From: Legionella longbeachae
GTDB taxonomy: Bacteria > Pseudomonadota > Gammaproteobacteria > Legionellales > Legionellaceae
Reading direction: 5' to 3'
Length of the DNA stretch: 35,267 bases
Assembly: GCF_004283175.1 (NCBI RefSeq)
Contig: NZ_RXNW01000024.1
Location: 1-35,267, forward strand
Within the stretch, counting starts at the first letter, position 1; each line of letters begins with the position of its first letter. Both the position numbers and the translations under genes were made by a program. Under the pieces are notes generated by a model. That model did no database searches. It was not told where the DNA came from and saw only the letters and a list, made by a program, of their open reading frames with translations. Shown piece by piece: positions 25,275 to 35,181 of this stretch.

Positions 25275-28200
25275 CTAACCATAAATACTCATTAATCGTG
25301 CTTGATTTAATTGATCAAAAGCGCGTTTTGCCGGTGTAAAGTTAGGATATTGTGTTACTAAACGCTGTAAAATCATACGTGATAAAACTTCATCGCCTTG
25401 ATTCCACTCATTAAGTGCTTCAAGGTACATTAAATCAGCGGTTTGCCCTTCAGCTACAGGTGCATTGTTCATCAACACCGGCTCAATAAAACTAACCCGT
25501 GCTTGAGTTTGCGCCTCTAATCGCTGTAAAACTTGCCGTGCTTGTAAATTACCATTATCACTTGCTTGCTGTAATAACTCTTTGCCTTTGGAAACTGAGC
25601 GCTCGCCTGCTGTACCTTCTAAGTAATAAGTTCCTAATTGATATTGGGCATACGCATTTTGACGTAGGGCTAATTTTTGATAAAAACTGGCTGCCATTTT
25701 AGGATCTTTTTCAACACCCAAACCATAATGATACATTCTAGCCAAAGCCAACATGGCCTTTTCATTACCTTTATCTGCTGATTGCTGGTAATATTTGAGT
25801 GCGTCATTAAAATCAAGCTTGGTAATAACTCCAGTTTCAGATAATAGACCCAATTGATAAAGTGCATTCGCATTTCCTGCTTCTGCTGCTTTTTTATACC
25901 ATGCTAAAGCTTGCTGTGTATCCCGAGCCTGCCCTAGTCCATAAAAATAGATGGTTCCCAATTGATTCATTGCTTCATGAACTCCTTGATTTGCTGCCTC
26001 AGCAAAAAAGTCCCTGGCCTTTTGGTAATCCACTGGTATACCTTTTCCATATAAATACATTAAACCAAGATCATATGTGCCTAAAGCGTCGCCTTTTACA
26101 GCAGCTTTTTCATATTCTTTTAATGCCTTAGGATAATTATCATCAATAGTTTCATGCATAAAACCTAATGCGACTAAAGCCTCGGGTAATGCCGTAGCTG
26201 CTTTTTGGTACCACTCTTGTGCCAAATTATAATCGGGTTCACCATTGATACCCAGTTGATATAATTGGGCTAACAGGTATTGAGCTAGAGGGTTTCCTTG
26301 TTCTGCTGAAGCGGTATACCAACGTTGAGCTTCAGTCAAATCAGGCTCCGAGCCTAAACCCTTCTGCAACATATAGGCTAATTTCAATTGAGCGTACTGA
26401 TCTCCTTTTTCAGCAAGACCGGCGTAAATTTGTTTCGCTTCCTGCATTTTTTGAGGATCAGAATTGTCTATTAAATAATAATCAGCTAAAACAATCCCGG
26501 CATGACTATTTCCTAGCTGATAGGCTTGGATCAAATTAGGTAAAAACTCGCCCCCCATTTGTTTTTGTAATACAGCCATATTGAAATCAGCATAAGAAAA
26601 TTTATCATGAACCGATTGTTGTAACTGTTCCATTCCTTTTGCTGTATCCTGAGCAATGCCTTTGCCTTCAGCTACATAAGTACCCAAAATAAAATCGCTT
26701 ACGGTATTTTTTCCTGATTGTTGATACCAAGTAATTGCTTGTCCAGGATCAGCGGTTACCCCGATACCTCGATCATAAAGTAAACCTAACAAGAGTGCAG
26801 CGTCGTCACTACCTGCCAACGCTTGTTCCTTAGCAATCTGGAAAGCTTGAGCTTGCCTTTGTTTGTCCTCATCCATTGCATTATAAAAGGCAAGTGGTAA
26901 TAAAGCCTGGGAAACTCCGCGGTCTGCAGCTCCTTGATAAAGCTGGCGTATCATTGCTATTTTATGCTTCCTAACATTGACACTTAACGCATTATCATTT
27001 TGCCGTGCCAACTTATCTGCCAATTCATATTCCGCTGGACCGTAATTATTGGCAGCAGCCAGATATAACATGGACGTTGCCTGTTCTTGATTAGGCTCGA
27101 TATATATTGTTCCATCCTGGCCTGTTATTCCCTGACTCAGAATTCTCGCGAGAACATATTGAGACTTTTTATTTCCCTTAAATGCAGCATCTGTTAGATC
27201 ATTTAAAGCAAGCTGATAATCATTTTTATCTTTAGCATGTTGCAAATAGAGCATGCCTAAATTGTACTCGGCGCCTAAGTGTTGTTGTTGTGCCGCGTTT
27301 TGATAAAAAATAATTGCGGAAGCATCACTTTGAGCGACGCCAATACCGTATTGAAACATTTGCCCTATTTCAAACTGTGCTTGAGCATCACCTAATATTG
27401 CCCTGGAGTATAAGCTGGTAAAAATAGACATATAATTCAGTTGTGCTTGCCAACCATTCGTCCATAAATCAAGGATACTCGCTTGTGAGTTATCATCATA
27501 ATCATAATAATTTGCATCAATATAAGGTACAGGTAGATTCGTTTGATAAAAAACAGGACTATGCTCCCTTATTGCCGCAGCTAACTGCTTGTTTAAAGGA
27601 TAAAAAGGATAAGTCCATTGATTAGATTGAAAATCAGGATTTTTACGAAGTAGTACATCATAAAAACTGGTTATGGGTACATCATTAGGCTGAATTAATT
27701 CAAATTGAGGTTTAAATAAAGATTGACGTATCACATTCTTTAATTTCGGTGCTTGATTATAAGCAAAATCACCTAATACAGATGGATTTTGCCAAGCACT
27801 TAATATTCCTTGCATTTGGAAATCAGTCTGCTCCAATTTATCTGTAACACCATTACTCAACCATAGTGCGGCTTGTGCCAATGCAGCTTCTTGATTTTTT
27901 GAACTCTCATCTTGATTGGCTTGGTCCAACCATTGTTTTGCTATATTAGAATCTGCCTCAACTCCTATTCCTTTTTGGTACATTTCGGCCAACTCACGCT
28001 TTGCTTGAGGTAGGCCATCTTGAGCCGCTTTTAAAGTCCACATGAAAGCAGTTTTAGGATCATAAAGTGGGCTTTTGGGTTGTAAATAAATATGGGCCAA
28101 ATCCAAGTATGCTTGATCATTCTGCTGCTTACTTGCTTTATTAAACCACTCGAGGGCTTGTTCCTTTTGATTATGTTCTAATGCCAGTTCTCCCAAAGCA

Positions 28201-28880
28201 ACCATTGCGGGTGCAAAACCTTGAGATACGGCTCGATTTAATAATTCAATCCCTTTATTTTCATCTTTATCGACTAATTTTCCTTCGATATAAAGATTGC
28301 CTAACTCAGTAAGAGCCTGGGGATTGTTATTGGCAACTGACTTATTCAACCAAATAAGACCTAATTTGCGATTTGATGCATTTCGACTGTCTATAAAATT
28401 CCTTGCTAACGTAAATTGTGCAATTGAATTGCCATTTTTTGCTGCATTAATATAATAACGGGTTGCTATATCTATATTTTTCTTGACTCCAACTCCATAC
28501 ATATAAGCCGCAGCAGTAAACATTTGGGCATCAACATCACCAGCATCTGCCGCTTTTTTAAACCATCCCAAAGCCTGTTCTGTATTTTTATCATGTAATA
28601 AAGAGTACTTGGCCATGAGTAAGATAGCAGGCAAATATCCTTTTTGCGCCGATTGGGTAAAATAACGTATGGCAAGCTGATTGTTTTTTAGTTGACCATA
28701 TCCATACAAGTAAATTCGACCTAAATAATAATCAGCAACAGCATTTTTTCCTGATTGACTCATCAAAGGTTCAATCGCATTATTATAGTTGCCTAATCGA
28801 TAAGCACTGAAATCATCAGCAAAAGCTTGTTGGCCGGCTGATGCAACAATCAAACATACCCAAGGTACTAGCGATTTCAT
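25275..28880 (-). CDS. enhC: enhanced entry protein EnhC (Sel1 repeats)
   Basis: A 1,201-residue periplasmic Sel1-repeat protein, matching L. pneumophila EnhC in length and context. ATG 28880 follows GGGAG; the signal peptide at 1-22 ends near QQAFA. About two dozen Sel1 repeats (A--YLG-LY--G-G) form two blocks, separated at about residues 355-490 by a segment with few repeats. In L. pneumophila EnhC supports entry and growth in TNF-stimulated macrophages, and it limits release of immunostimulatory muropeptides by acting on the lytic transglycosylase Slt. It is last in the enhA-enhB-enhC operon, 56 bases after enhB. Confidence 0.93.
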   Translation of the reverse strand: MKSLVPWVCLIVASAGQQAFADDFSAYRLGNYNNAIEPLMSQSGKNAVADYYLGRIYLYGYGQLKNNQLAIRYFTQSAQKGYLPAILLMAKYSLLHDKNTEQALGWFKKAADAGDVDAQMFTAAAYMYGVGVKKNIDIATRYYINAAKNGNSIAQFTLARNFIDSRNASNRKLGLIWLNKSVANNNPQALTELGNLYIEGKLVDKDENKGIELLNRAVSQGFAPAMVALGELALEHNQKEQALEWFNKASKQQNDQAYLDLAHIYLQPKSPLYDPKTAFMWTLKAAQDGLPQAKRELAEMYQKGIGVEADSNIAKQWLDQANQDESSKNQEAALAQAALWLSNGVTDKLEQTDFQMQGILSAWQNPSVLGDFAYNQAPKLKNVIRQSLFKPQFELIQPNDVPITSFYDVLLRKNPDFQSNQWTYPFYPLNKQLAAAIREHSPVFYQTNLPVPYIDANYYDYDDNSQASILDLWTNGWQAQLNYMSIFTSLYSRAILGDAQAQFEIGQMFQYGIGVAQSDASAIIFYQNAAQQQHLGAEYNLGMLYLQHAKDKNDYQLALNDLTDAAFKGNKKSQYVLARILSQGITGQDGTIYIEPNQEQATSMLYLAAANNYGPAEYELADKLARQNDNALSVNVRKHKIAMIRQLYQGAADRGVSQALLPLAFYNAMDEDKQRQAQAFQIAKEQALAGSDDAALLLGLLYDRGIGVTADPGQAITWYQQSGKNTVSDFILGTYVAEGKGIAQDTAKGMEQLQQSVHDKFSYADFNMAVLQKQMGGEFLPNLIQAYQLGNSHAGIVLADYYLIDNSDPQKMQEAKQIYAGLAEKGDQYAQLKLAYMLQKGLGSEPDLTEAQRWYTASAEQGNPLAQYLLAQLYQLGINGEPDYNLAQEWYQKAATALPEALVALGFMHETIDDNYPKALKEYEKAAVKGDALGTYDLGLMYLYGKGIPVDYQKARDFFAEAANQGVHEAMNQLGTIYFYGLGQARDTQQALAWYKKAAEAGNANALYQLGLLSETGVITKLDFNDALKYYQQSADKGNEKAMLALARMYHYGLGVEKDPKMAASFYQKLALRQNAYAQYQLGTYYLEGTAGERSVSKGKELLQQASDNGNLQARQVLQRLEAQTQARVSFIEPVLMNNAPVAEGQTADLMYLEALNEWNQGDEVLSRMILQRLVTQYPNFTPAKRAFDQLNQARLMSIYG

Positions 28881-28936
28881 GAAAATTCTCCCTCTTAACA
28901 CGGCAAATTAACCTGAATTTTTTTTATGATTCAGAT

Positions 28937-29506
28937 TTATACCCCAGGTATTATGCCATAATGCACTACCCCATTAACTGCCTCATTTCTGGTAGCGCCA
29001 TCTACGATCCAATAATTACCTTTATTATTTAGACCAAATTTGACATTAACATACTCACACACTTTAATCGTGTCAGCACAATCTAAAATTTTTCCATAGG
29101 AAGTTTTACCATCTCCTAAAGTACAAATAAATTTGACTAAAGGTTCCCCAGTTGCTAAAACTGCCCATTGGTTACCGCCAATAGAGTGATTCACGCGTGT
29201 TGAATATTCACTGTCCTCATCACGCATTTGATATAAACTCACAGTCTGTGGCAATTTGTTAAAGAAGAAATATAAAGATTGCAACGCCCCTTCTTTTCCG
29301 GGATAAAGGCTCAATATTTTTAAACTTTCCTTATAACCAACTGGCCTGCAGCCTATTGGAAATCGAGTTTCCTCTTTTGCGGATTTTACTTGTGCACCAT
29401 CCTCTTTATTTTTTTTGGATTTAGTAGCCGCATCAAGTTGAGTTGATAACAGCCCTAAGAAAATAATCAATGAAATCGAAGTGAATTTTTTTATTGTATT
29501 CATCAT
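28937..29506 (-). CDS. enhB: enhanced entry protein EnhB
   Basis: A 189-residue exported protein between enhA and enhC. Starts are possible at GTG 29515, ATG 29506 and ATG 29503; the GTG forms a GTGA overlap with the enhA stop, so translation is coupled whichever is used. The signal peptide runs KKFTSISLIIFLGLLS and is followed by a lysine-rich linker. The mature part contains five cysteines, for example in IGCRPVGYKE and FICTLGDG, suitable for disulfides in the periplasm. No enzymatic motif is recognised. The name comes from position and the known gene order. Confidence 0.82.
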   Translation of the reverse strand: MMNTIKKFTSISLIIFLGLLSTQLDAATKSKKNKEDGAQVKSAKEETRFPIGCRPVGYKESLKILSLYPGKEGALQSLYFFFNKLPQTVSLYQMRDEDSEYSTRVNHSIGGNQWAVLATGEPLVKFICTLGDGKTSYGKILDCADTIKVCEYVNVKFGLNNKGNYWIVDGATRNEAVNGVVHYGIIPGV

Positions 29507-29511
29507 TTTTC

Positions 29512-30225
29512 TCACTCACTATCACTTATTGGACGGACGATTATTGTTGTACCCATGAAATTATTACGTTCACTGGATAATTCAACAAAATTTTGATTTA
29601 ACCATTTAGCATCAGCAGTAAACATTCTCACGCAACCATGGCTTGCTCTGACTCCTGGTATGTCTTCAGAACCATGTAATGCAAAGCCTTTATGAAAGAA
29701 CATGCAAAAAGGCATCTTGGCTCCACCTTTACCGATTGGAAACACATCAGATGTACATTTCTCATTTTCTTTACTAAAGACACGATAAATACCTGTTAAA
29801 GTACGGCAAGAACGATTCGCATCAGGACATCTGTCTCTTCCAGATGATATAGGACCCCATTTCAACAAGTTACCTTCAGCATCATAAGCGGCATAAGCTA
29901 ATTTATCTTGATCTACAACAATTAGCTTTTGGTGCTCATTGGGTATCTTGAGCGGGAAAGGAGAAACATCAAAAACAGTAAGATACGCAAGGTTTTTTGG
30001 TACTGCAATAACCTTACCAGCCCATAGAGGGTTATAAGTACGATTAACCCTTTGTACAATATCACGCTGGGCAGGATCAGGAAATAAAGTTTCCCAACTT
30101 TGTCCTGACTCTACTTTAATACAGTCATATTGAGGATAACCACATAATCCTGTGCCATAAAAATTAGCGGCATTTACTACAGCACCCATGAGCATCATTA
30201 ATGCAATGGAAAGTATTTTATACAT
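29512..30225 (-). CDS. enhA: enhanced entry protein EnhA (L,D-transpeptidase-like)
   Basis: A 237-residue exported protein of the YkuD fold, first gene of enhABC. The signal peptide covers 1-20. A LysM-like segment (CIKVESGQSWETLFP, 35-49) precedes the catalytic domain. The YkuD motif is intact: H184 in ALHGSEDIPG and SHGCVRM with H196 and nucleophile Cys198. L,D-transpeptidases form 3-3 cross-links or attach proteins to peptidoglycan. G-rich AGGTGAGGGGGG lies before ATG 30225. Its pairing with EnhC supports a joint role in wall remodelling; the exact reaction is not established here. Confidence 0.88.
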   Translation of the reverse strand: MYKILSIALMMLMGAVVNAANFYGTGLCGYPQYDCIKVESGQSWETLFPDPAQRDIVQRVNRTYNPLWAGKVIAVPKNLAYLTVFDVSPFPLKIPNEHQKLIVVDQDKLAYAAYDAEGNLLKWGPISSGRDRCPDANRSCRTLTGIYRVFSKENEKCTSDVFPIGKGGAKMPFCMFFHKGFALHGSEDIPGVRASHGCVRMFTADAKWLNQNFVELSSERNNFMGTTIIVRPISDSE

Positions 30226-30400
30226 ATGCCCCCCTCACCTTACTTTTTATTTTTTTTACCTGCAAGATCTGTGCTTAAATACAATTTTGTTCTAATTATT
30301 ATTCGAGCATATCTAACCTAAGTGTAGTACGAATACTAGAAATTTTGCTAGGGTTATAAATAATATTCTCATCCTCTATTCGTTAAGACTGGAATTGATA

Positions 30401-30450
30401 ATCACAAATAAACCTTTGTGATCAAAGGCAGATCATATTGATCTTGCCTT
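30401..30450 (-). terminator. double hairpin after uvrC
   Basis: Two stems lie directly beyond the uvrC stop. The near one is 30425-30450: AAGGCAGATCA with a complementary arm carrying one bulged T, around a TAT loop. The far one is 30401-30422: ATCACAAA/TTTGTGAT around TAAACC. T tracts are short. Together they probably end the uvrC transcript. Confidence 0.65.
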
Positions 30451-30451
30451 A

Positions 30452-32314
30452 TTACATTAACATGTTTTCGCCATGAAAAAATTGAAAAATACGCTTTGCC
30501 AAATGCTCATTAATACCCTGCACTTTAGCAATTTCTTCTAATGGAGCTTTAGCAAGTTCACGAATACCTCCAAAACGATGTAATAATGCTTGTCTGCGTT
30601 TCCTACCCACTCCTTCTATATCTTCAAGAACGGAATCCATCTGTTTTTTCTGTCTTTTTTTGCGATGAGCAGTAATCGCAAAACGATGGGCTTCATCACG
30701 GATATGTTGCAACAAATGCAATGCCCTAGAATCATCAGGCAAGCTCAATTCCAGGGAGTCATGCACTAAAATTAACTTTTCCCATCCCGCTTTTCGTGAT
30801 GGCCCTTTTGCGATACCCAGTAAAATTACAGAAGATATGTTTAAAGATAAAAGTGCTTTTTGAGCAACAGCTACTTGCCCCTTACCTCCATCAATAATGA
30901 GTACATCAGGTAAAGATTGAGTTTCTACTAAACGTTTAAAACGACGAGTAATTGCCTGCTCCATAGCAGCATAATCATCACCTGGTGTGATGCCATCAAT
31001 ATTAAAACGCCTATATAGATTAGGGCAAGGTCCTTCTTGTTCAAATACAACACAAGATGCCACCGTCGCCTCTCCAAGTGTATGACTTATATCAAAACAT
31101 TCCATTCGTTCAATTGGTTCTTTAAGCCCTAAAAACTTCTCTAACTCTTGAAACCGAGATCTCATTGTAGAATGTTTCGTGATATATTCAGCCACAGATA
31201 CACGTAAATTATTCAATGCAAAATCCATCCACCGTAATTTAACGCCACGGGGATTGACTTGAAGCTTACATGATTTACCGCGTTGCTGCGATAAAGCTTC
31301 TTGCAGTGTCTTTTGATTATCAACAGGGTGATTTGTAATAATTAACGCTGGAATTTTCTCCGAAGCATCTAAGTAATAAAAACCAATGAAAGCACTGAAA
31401 ATTTGCTGCCATAGAGTTTCCATGCTGAGTTCCTCATCTAATCCATATTGTGGCAAAGATGGAAAATAACTACGACTGGATAGTATTTGACCATCTCGAA
31501 TGGTCACACACTGCACACAAGCGAACCCCGGATTCACTTCAATAGCAATGGCGTCCGCATCCCCTTGTAATTGTAAAATTCCTTGTTGCTCTTGCACTAA
31601 TCGTAAGCACTTAATCTGATCTCGCAAAAGAGCCGCTTCTTCAAAATTCAACTCGCTGACTGCTTTATCCATTCGCTTTGCCAATTCATCGAGAATTAAT
31701 TGGCACTTGCCTTGTAAAAAACGCATGGCATCTTGTACTGAACGCTTATAATCCTCTGGAGAAATGTAATTAACACAGGGGGCGGTACAACGCTTAATTT
31801 GATACTGCAAACAAGGCCGTGAGCGCGCATTAAAATAACTGTCACGACAATTACGAATTTTAAATACTTTTTGAATGGTTACTATAGTTTCTTTTACTGT
31901 TCCACTACTAGGATAAGGACCAAAGAAATCTCCAGAAACTGGTTTTTTTTTCGAACGATAACTCTCTATTCGAGGGAATTGAGGATGATTAGAAAGATGG
32001 ATATAAGGATAAGATTTATCATCGCGTAATAAAACATTGTATTTAGGTTTTAATGTTTTAATTAGATTACTTTCTAAAAGTAATGCCTCTGTCTCACTTC
32101 GAGTAACTGAAATTTCAATAGAGGCAATTTGAGTTACTAAAGAGCGTGTTTTAATCCCTGTTTTTTGCTTGTTAAAATAACTCGTGACCCTTTTTTTCAA
32201 ATTAGCAGCTTTGCCCACATACAGCACAGCACCAGATTCATCCAACATACGATAGATGCCCGGTTCATTAGGAAGTTTAGCAAGGAATAATGCCAATTCT
32301 TTAGAAATATTCAT
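30452..32314 (-). CDS. uvrC: excinuclease ABC subunit C
   Basis: Nucleotide excision repair nuclease that makes both incisions with UvrB. ATG 32314 gives 620 residues, the usual length. The N-terminal GIY-YIG domain ([10 protein letters not shown], then [14 protein letters not shown]) makes the 3' cut. A cysteine cluster ([15 protein letters not shown]) lies near 165. The UVR motif ([16 protein letters not shown]) contacts UvrB. An RNase H-like domain ([19 protein letters not shown] and [12 protein letters not shown]) makes the 5' cut. A C-terminal helix-hairpin-helix pair spans about 555-615 ([19 protein letters not shown]). It lies downstream of letA, as uvrY-uvrC does in many Gammaproteobacteria. 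Confidence 0.97.
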   Translation of the reverse strand: MNISKELALFLAKLPNEPGIYRMLDESGAVLYVGKAANLKKRVTSYFNKQKTGIKTRSLVTQIASIEISVTRSETEALLLESNLIKTLKPKYNVLLRDDKSYPYIHLSNHPQFPRIESYRSKKKPVSGDFFGPYPSSGTVKETIVTIQKVFKIRNCRDSYFNARSRPCLQYQIKRCTAPCVNYISPEDYKRSVQDAMRFLQGKCQLILDELAKRMDKAVSELNFEEAALLRDQIKCLRLVQEQQGILQLQGDADAIAIEVNPGFACVQCVTIRDGQILSSRSYFPSLPQYGLDEELSMETLWQQIFSAFIGFYYLDASEKIPALIITNHPVDNQKTLQEALSQQRGKSCKLQVNPRGVKLRWMDFALNNLRVSVAEYITKHSTMRSRFQELEKFLGLKEPIERMECFDISHTLGEATVASCVVFEQEGPCPNLYRRFNIDGITPGDDYAAMEQAITRRFKRLVETQSLPDVLIIDGGKGQVAVAQKALLSLNISSVILLGIAKGPSRKAGWEKLILVHDSLELSLPDDSRALHLLQHIRDEAHRFAITAHRKKRQKKQMDSVLEDIEGVGRKRRQALLHRFGGIRELAKAPLEEIAKVQGINEHLAKRIFQFFHGENMLM

Positions 32315-32394
32315 AGTGATAATAATAGCAGCATTTTTATGGAGCACAGATTATAGCTTGGGCGATAAAAAGAATTATCCACGTTTTTGACATG

Positions 32395-32425
32395 AAAAAC
32401 TGAAGACTTACAACAGTAAGCTCTT
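32395..32425 (-). terminator. terminator-like hairpin between letA and uvrC
   Basis: On the minus strand a nine-pair stem with one bulge (plus 32403-32411 and 32416-32425) is followed within four bases by TTTTT (plus 32395-32399). It lies 14 bases past the letA stop. It may uncouple uvrC from letA, which are often co-transcribed. Confidence 0.6.
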
Positions 32426-32439
32426 GGCGTAGCAACTTG

Positions 32440-33099
32440 CTATTCTTCTGACGTCAAACCAGTAGGATTTTCTATGATTCCATGTTTCAAAGCTAAGTAG
32501 GTCAGCTCAACATCATTTTTTATACCTAATTTCTCAAACGTACGATAACGATATCCATTGATTGTTTTAGTACTCAAGAAAAGCCTATCGCTGATTTCCT
32601 GAACATTCATGCCACTGGTAATCATCAACATTACCTGCATTTCTCGTTCAGATAATATATTAAAAGGTGAGCCTTGAGCTTCTTCCAAACTGTTGATTGC
32701 CATTTTTTGAGCAATTTCAGCACTAAGGTATTTTTCCCCTTTAGCTACCTTACGTATCGCAGCGGCCATTTCTTCAGCACCCGATTCTTTAGTGAGATAT
32801 CCCATAGCCCCTAATTGCAAAACACGGGTGGGCAATACATCAGAACACATTGCAGTTACCGCTATGACTTTAACATGTGGATTTGATTTTTTTAGACGAC
32901 GGGTTACTTCCCAGCCATCTATCCCAGGCATTTTCATATCTAAAAGAACTACGTCAGGGGAATATTGCTTTACTAATACTAAAGCTTGTTCACCACTTTC
33001 TGCATCAGCAACAACTTCAACATCTGACATATCTTCGAGTAATCGTCGAATACCCATTCGAACCAATGCATGGTCATCAACAATTAATACTTTAATCAA
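32440..33099 (-). CDS. letA: response regulator LetA (GacA/UvrY family)
   Basis: A 219-residue NarL/FixJ-type response regulator. The receiver domain has the acidic pocket D8/D9, phospho-acceptor D54 in VVLLDMKMPG, T82 and K104. A LuxR-type helix-turn-helix lies at about 145-205 (LSEREMQVMLMITSG, then SDRLFLSTKTINGYR). In Legionella LetA is partnered by the sensor LetS and activates the small RNAs RsmY and RsmZ, which titrate CsrA and switch the cell to its transmissive phase. AAGGAG precedes ATG 33099. The letS gene is not in the window. Its position upstream of uvrC matches the gacA-uvrC arrangement. Confidence 0.95.
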   Translation of the reverse strand: MIKVLIVDDHALVRMGIRRLLEDMSDVEVVADAESGEQALVLVKQYSPDVVLLDMKMPGIDGWEVTRRLKKSNPHVKVIAVTAMCSDVLPTRVLQLGAMGYLTKESGAEEMAAAIRKVAKGEKYLSAEIAQKMAINSLEEAQGSPFNILSEREMQVMLMITSGMNVQEISDRLFLSTKTINGYRYRTFEKLGIKNDVELTYLALKHGIIENPTGLTSEE

Positions 33100-33118
33100 A
33101 TAATGCTCCTTGACTTGA

Positions 33119-33168
33119 AACAGCCAATGAACAAACTAGGTAGCTCGATGTTAACAAGACTGGCTGTT
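33119..33168. repeat. 8-bp inverted repeat between phhA and letA
   Basis: AACAGCCA (33119-33126) and TGGCTGTT (33161-33168) are exact complements with a 34-base loop. On the minus strand the structure ends just before the letA ribosome site. It could serve as a phhA 3' structure or a letA leader element; the long loop makes chance possible. Confidence 0.35.
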
Positions 33169-33207
33169 CTTTACAATATTTACTTCACACCATTATATTA
33201 GGATATA

Positions 33208-34026
33208 TTAACACGCTCTGATATGAATATTAGGATTATCCGGATCCACTGCGAATAAAGGTGGAAACTCACCTAACTCTCGAGTTCGTGCTAAAAGACC
33301 CTTTATATTAGACAAAACAAAATCGTACAAAGTTTGATAATCATTAATGACAAAATAAATTGGTTGGAGCATATCGATACGGTAAGGCATACGAAATGCA
33401 GGTATTGGTTCAAAAATCACTCTAAGAGGAATATCACTTTCTACGCTGTAAACTATTTCACTAATTGATGAAAGTATACCACCACCATAAGCCCTTAATC
33501 CTTTTTGGGTTTTAATTAAACCAAATTCAACGGTGAACCAAAACATCCGTTGCAATAAGGCCCAATCGGATTCAGGAAAAGTTAAAACTTTACGCGCATA
33601 ATCATAAACAAATTCAGCATAAACTTTATCTGTCAACATAGGGCAATGACCAAAAACTTCATGAAATACATCAGGCTCCTTTACATAGTCCAACTCTTCT
33701 TCACTACGTATAAAAGTAGCTACTGGAAAATGTTTTGTGGCTAATAATTCAAAAAATTCCCGGGCAGAAATTAAGGCAGCTACAGCAGATACTTGCCAAC
33801 CTGTCTCAGCTTTAAGGCATCGACTTAAAGCTGGAATCTGTGGTATGGCATCAGAATTAATACCTAAAGTTTTTAATCCGCTTATAAACTCATCACAAGC
33901 TCTTCCAGGTAATAATTTCACTTGCCGTTCAAATAAAGTTTTCCAAATCCTGTTTTCTTCTGCAGAATAATTGACAAACCCTTGCGCGTCAGGAATATGC
34001 GCTACATAACGGCTTGAAAACCCCAT
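33208..34026 (-). CDS. phhA: phenylalanine-4-hydroxylase
   Basis: A 272-residue iron- and pterin-dependent enzyme that converts phenylalanine to tyrosine. ATG 34026 has AAGGAG upstream; the frame is open to 34101 without support. The iron ligands are intact: H122 and H127 in FHEVFGHCPML and E167 in FWFTVEFGLI. The aromatic hydroxylase blocks YGGGILSS and PFRM-type segments follow. It is a single-domain bacterial form lacking the regulatory ACT domain. In L. pneumophila PhhA contributes to tyrosine supply and pyomelanin formation. It precedes letA. Confidence 0.95.
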   Translation of the reverse strand: MGFSSRYVAHIPDAQGFVNYSAEENRIWKTLFERQVKLLPGRACDEFISGLKTLGINSDAIPQIPALSRCLKAETGWQVSAVAALISAREFFELLATKHFPVATFIRSEEELDYVKEPDVFHEVFGHCPMLTDKVYAEFVYDYARKVLTFPESDWALLQRMFWFTVEFGLIKTQKGLRAYGGGILSSISEIVYSVESDIPLRVIFEPIPAFRMPYRIDMLQPIYFVINDYQTLYDFVLSNIKGLLARTRELGEFPPLFAVDPDNPNIHIRAC

Positions 34027-34258
34027 AATTTCTCCTTCACTTACGCAATAAATCTTAAAAAAATGTTCAATAAGAGTAGTGCTTATTATAAAAAAAATCA
34101 TCTTTTTTTGTTATTAGGTAATATAAGGATAAATGTCAATAGATATTAGTGATTTTTCAATTTTTCTATGAAATTTTTGCACCCATCTAAAATAATAAAA
34201 CAAGAACCTTAGGCAATAAAAAACTTATACAAGTCATTACTAATGAGTGATTTAAGTC

Positions 34259-34285
34259 AGCGTTATTTTAAAAATTTATAACGCT
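34259..34285 (-). terminator. hairpin after the 280-residue orphan
   Basis: AGCGTTAT (34259-34266) pairs with ATAACGCT (34278-34285) around an A/T loop, 22 bases beyond the orphan's stop. No T tract follows, so termination is uncertain. Confidence 0.45.
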
Positions 34286-34307
34286 CACTTTCACAGTTAT
34301 AGAAAAG

Positions 34308-35150
34308 TTACAATGCAGGCGAAAGAGCAGGGCTTTCGATGTCAAGAGTTAAATCAACAGAACCATTAAATTGGGTATAACTATTATGGACTCTAAATGC
34401 CTCCAAACATAAATCATTGAAAGTTACTCGCGCGTTATGTAAATAAGCAATTTCTGCTTTTTCAACCTCGGAACGCGTAATGAGATATTCGTTAGTCGCA
34501 TTTCTCATGGTTGCAAGAAAAGGATAAAAATTAAAATCTGATATATTGCGCTCAGCCTCACCTTGAGATTTCTTATAATCCATAATAGTTGCAAGAGCCA
34601 TCTTTATCTTCTCTAAATCTTCATAGGTACAATTGACATGTTTTATCGCTGTGATAAAGCACATAGTTCCAGTAGAACCATCCTTATTGTCCCAGGAGTC
34701 AGTATGAACACAGAAATTATTTGACCATCCTTCTGGAGCATCAATCGCGTCGATTAATGATTTGATAACCTTTTGGGCTAGATATATCTGTGGGGTTTCA
34801 GAGAACATGTTCTCATAAAACATTTTATATTTTATAGCACTCATGATTGATTCATGGAGCGATTTATTTGGATCAGATAGCTTACCGCCAATTGTAGTAT
34901 TGACTTGCTCTGGAAATAACGCTCCATCAGAGGTCAATTTGTCTTTTAGGGCTGGATTATTTCTTAAGCCCCCAAGCCCATGTATTTGATGGTCTGGAGT
35001 ATGAAACAGCAGAATTACACCACATCCATCGGGTTTGTATTTGGGAACTGAAGGATTTAGAGCCGTAGTTGCATTCAACTCATTTGCTGTTACTTCTAGA
35101 AGATTATCTACACTTACTGTCGTAAGTATATCACTACCACGTATAGCCAA
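34308..35150 (-). CDS. orphan protein, possibly 5'-truncated; weak Nudix-like look
   Basis: Up to 280 residues from a TTG at 35150, with no ribosome site and no ATG for about 120 codons. No family is recognised with confidence. The stretch GVILLFHTPDHQIHG, followed by LFPEQVNTTIGGKLSDPNKS and a helix, recalls a Nudix fold. However, the Nudix glutamates and the RE-x-x-EE signature are missing, so it would be catalytically dead or unrelated. The C-terminal half is helical and ends in a polar LTLDIESPALSPAL. The frame abuts an 18-bp palindrome and an IS630-type transposase, so insertion may have removed the original start. It may be a damaged effector-type gene. Confidence 0.5.
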   Translation of the reverse strand: MAIRGSDILTTVSVDNLLEVTANELNATTALNPSVPKYKPDGCGVILLFHTPDHQIHGLGGLRNNPALKDKLTSDGALFPEQVNTTIGGKLSDPNKSLHESIMSAIKYKMFYENMFSETPQIYLAQKVIKSLIDAIDAPEGWSNNFCVHTDSWDNKDGSTGTMCFITAIKHVNCTYEDLEKIKMALATIMDYKKSQGEAERNISDFNFYPFLATMRNATNEYLITRSEVEKAEIAYLHNARVTFNDLCLEAFRVHNSYTQFNGSVDLTLDIESPALSPAL

Positions 35151-35159
35151 CGTATAATA

Positions 35160-35177
35160 AATTGATTATAATCAATT
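35160..35177. repeat. 18-bp palindrome at the IS630-type boundary
   Basis: AATTGATTATAATCAATT is perfectly self-complementary with TATA in its centre. It sits nine bases before the orphan TTG and four bases before the transposase ATG. It could be part of the insertion-sequence end or of its promoter; TA is the usual target of IS630 elements. Confidence 0.5.
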
Positions 35178-35181
35178 ATTT

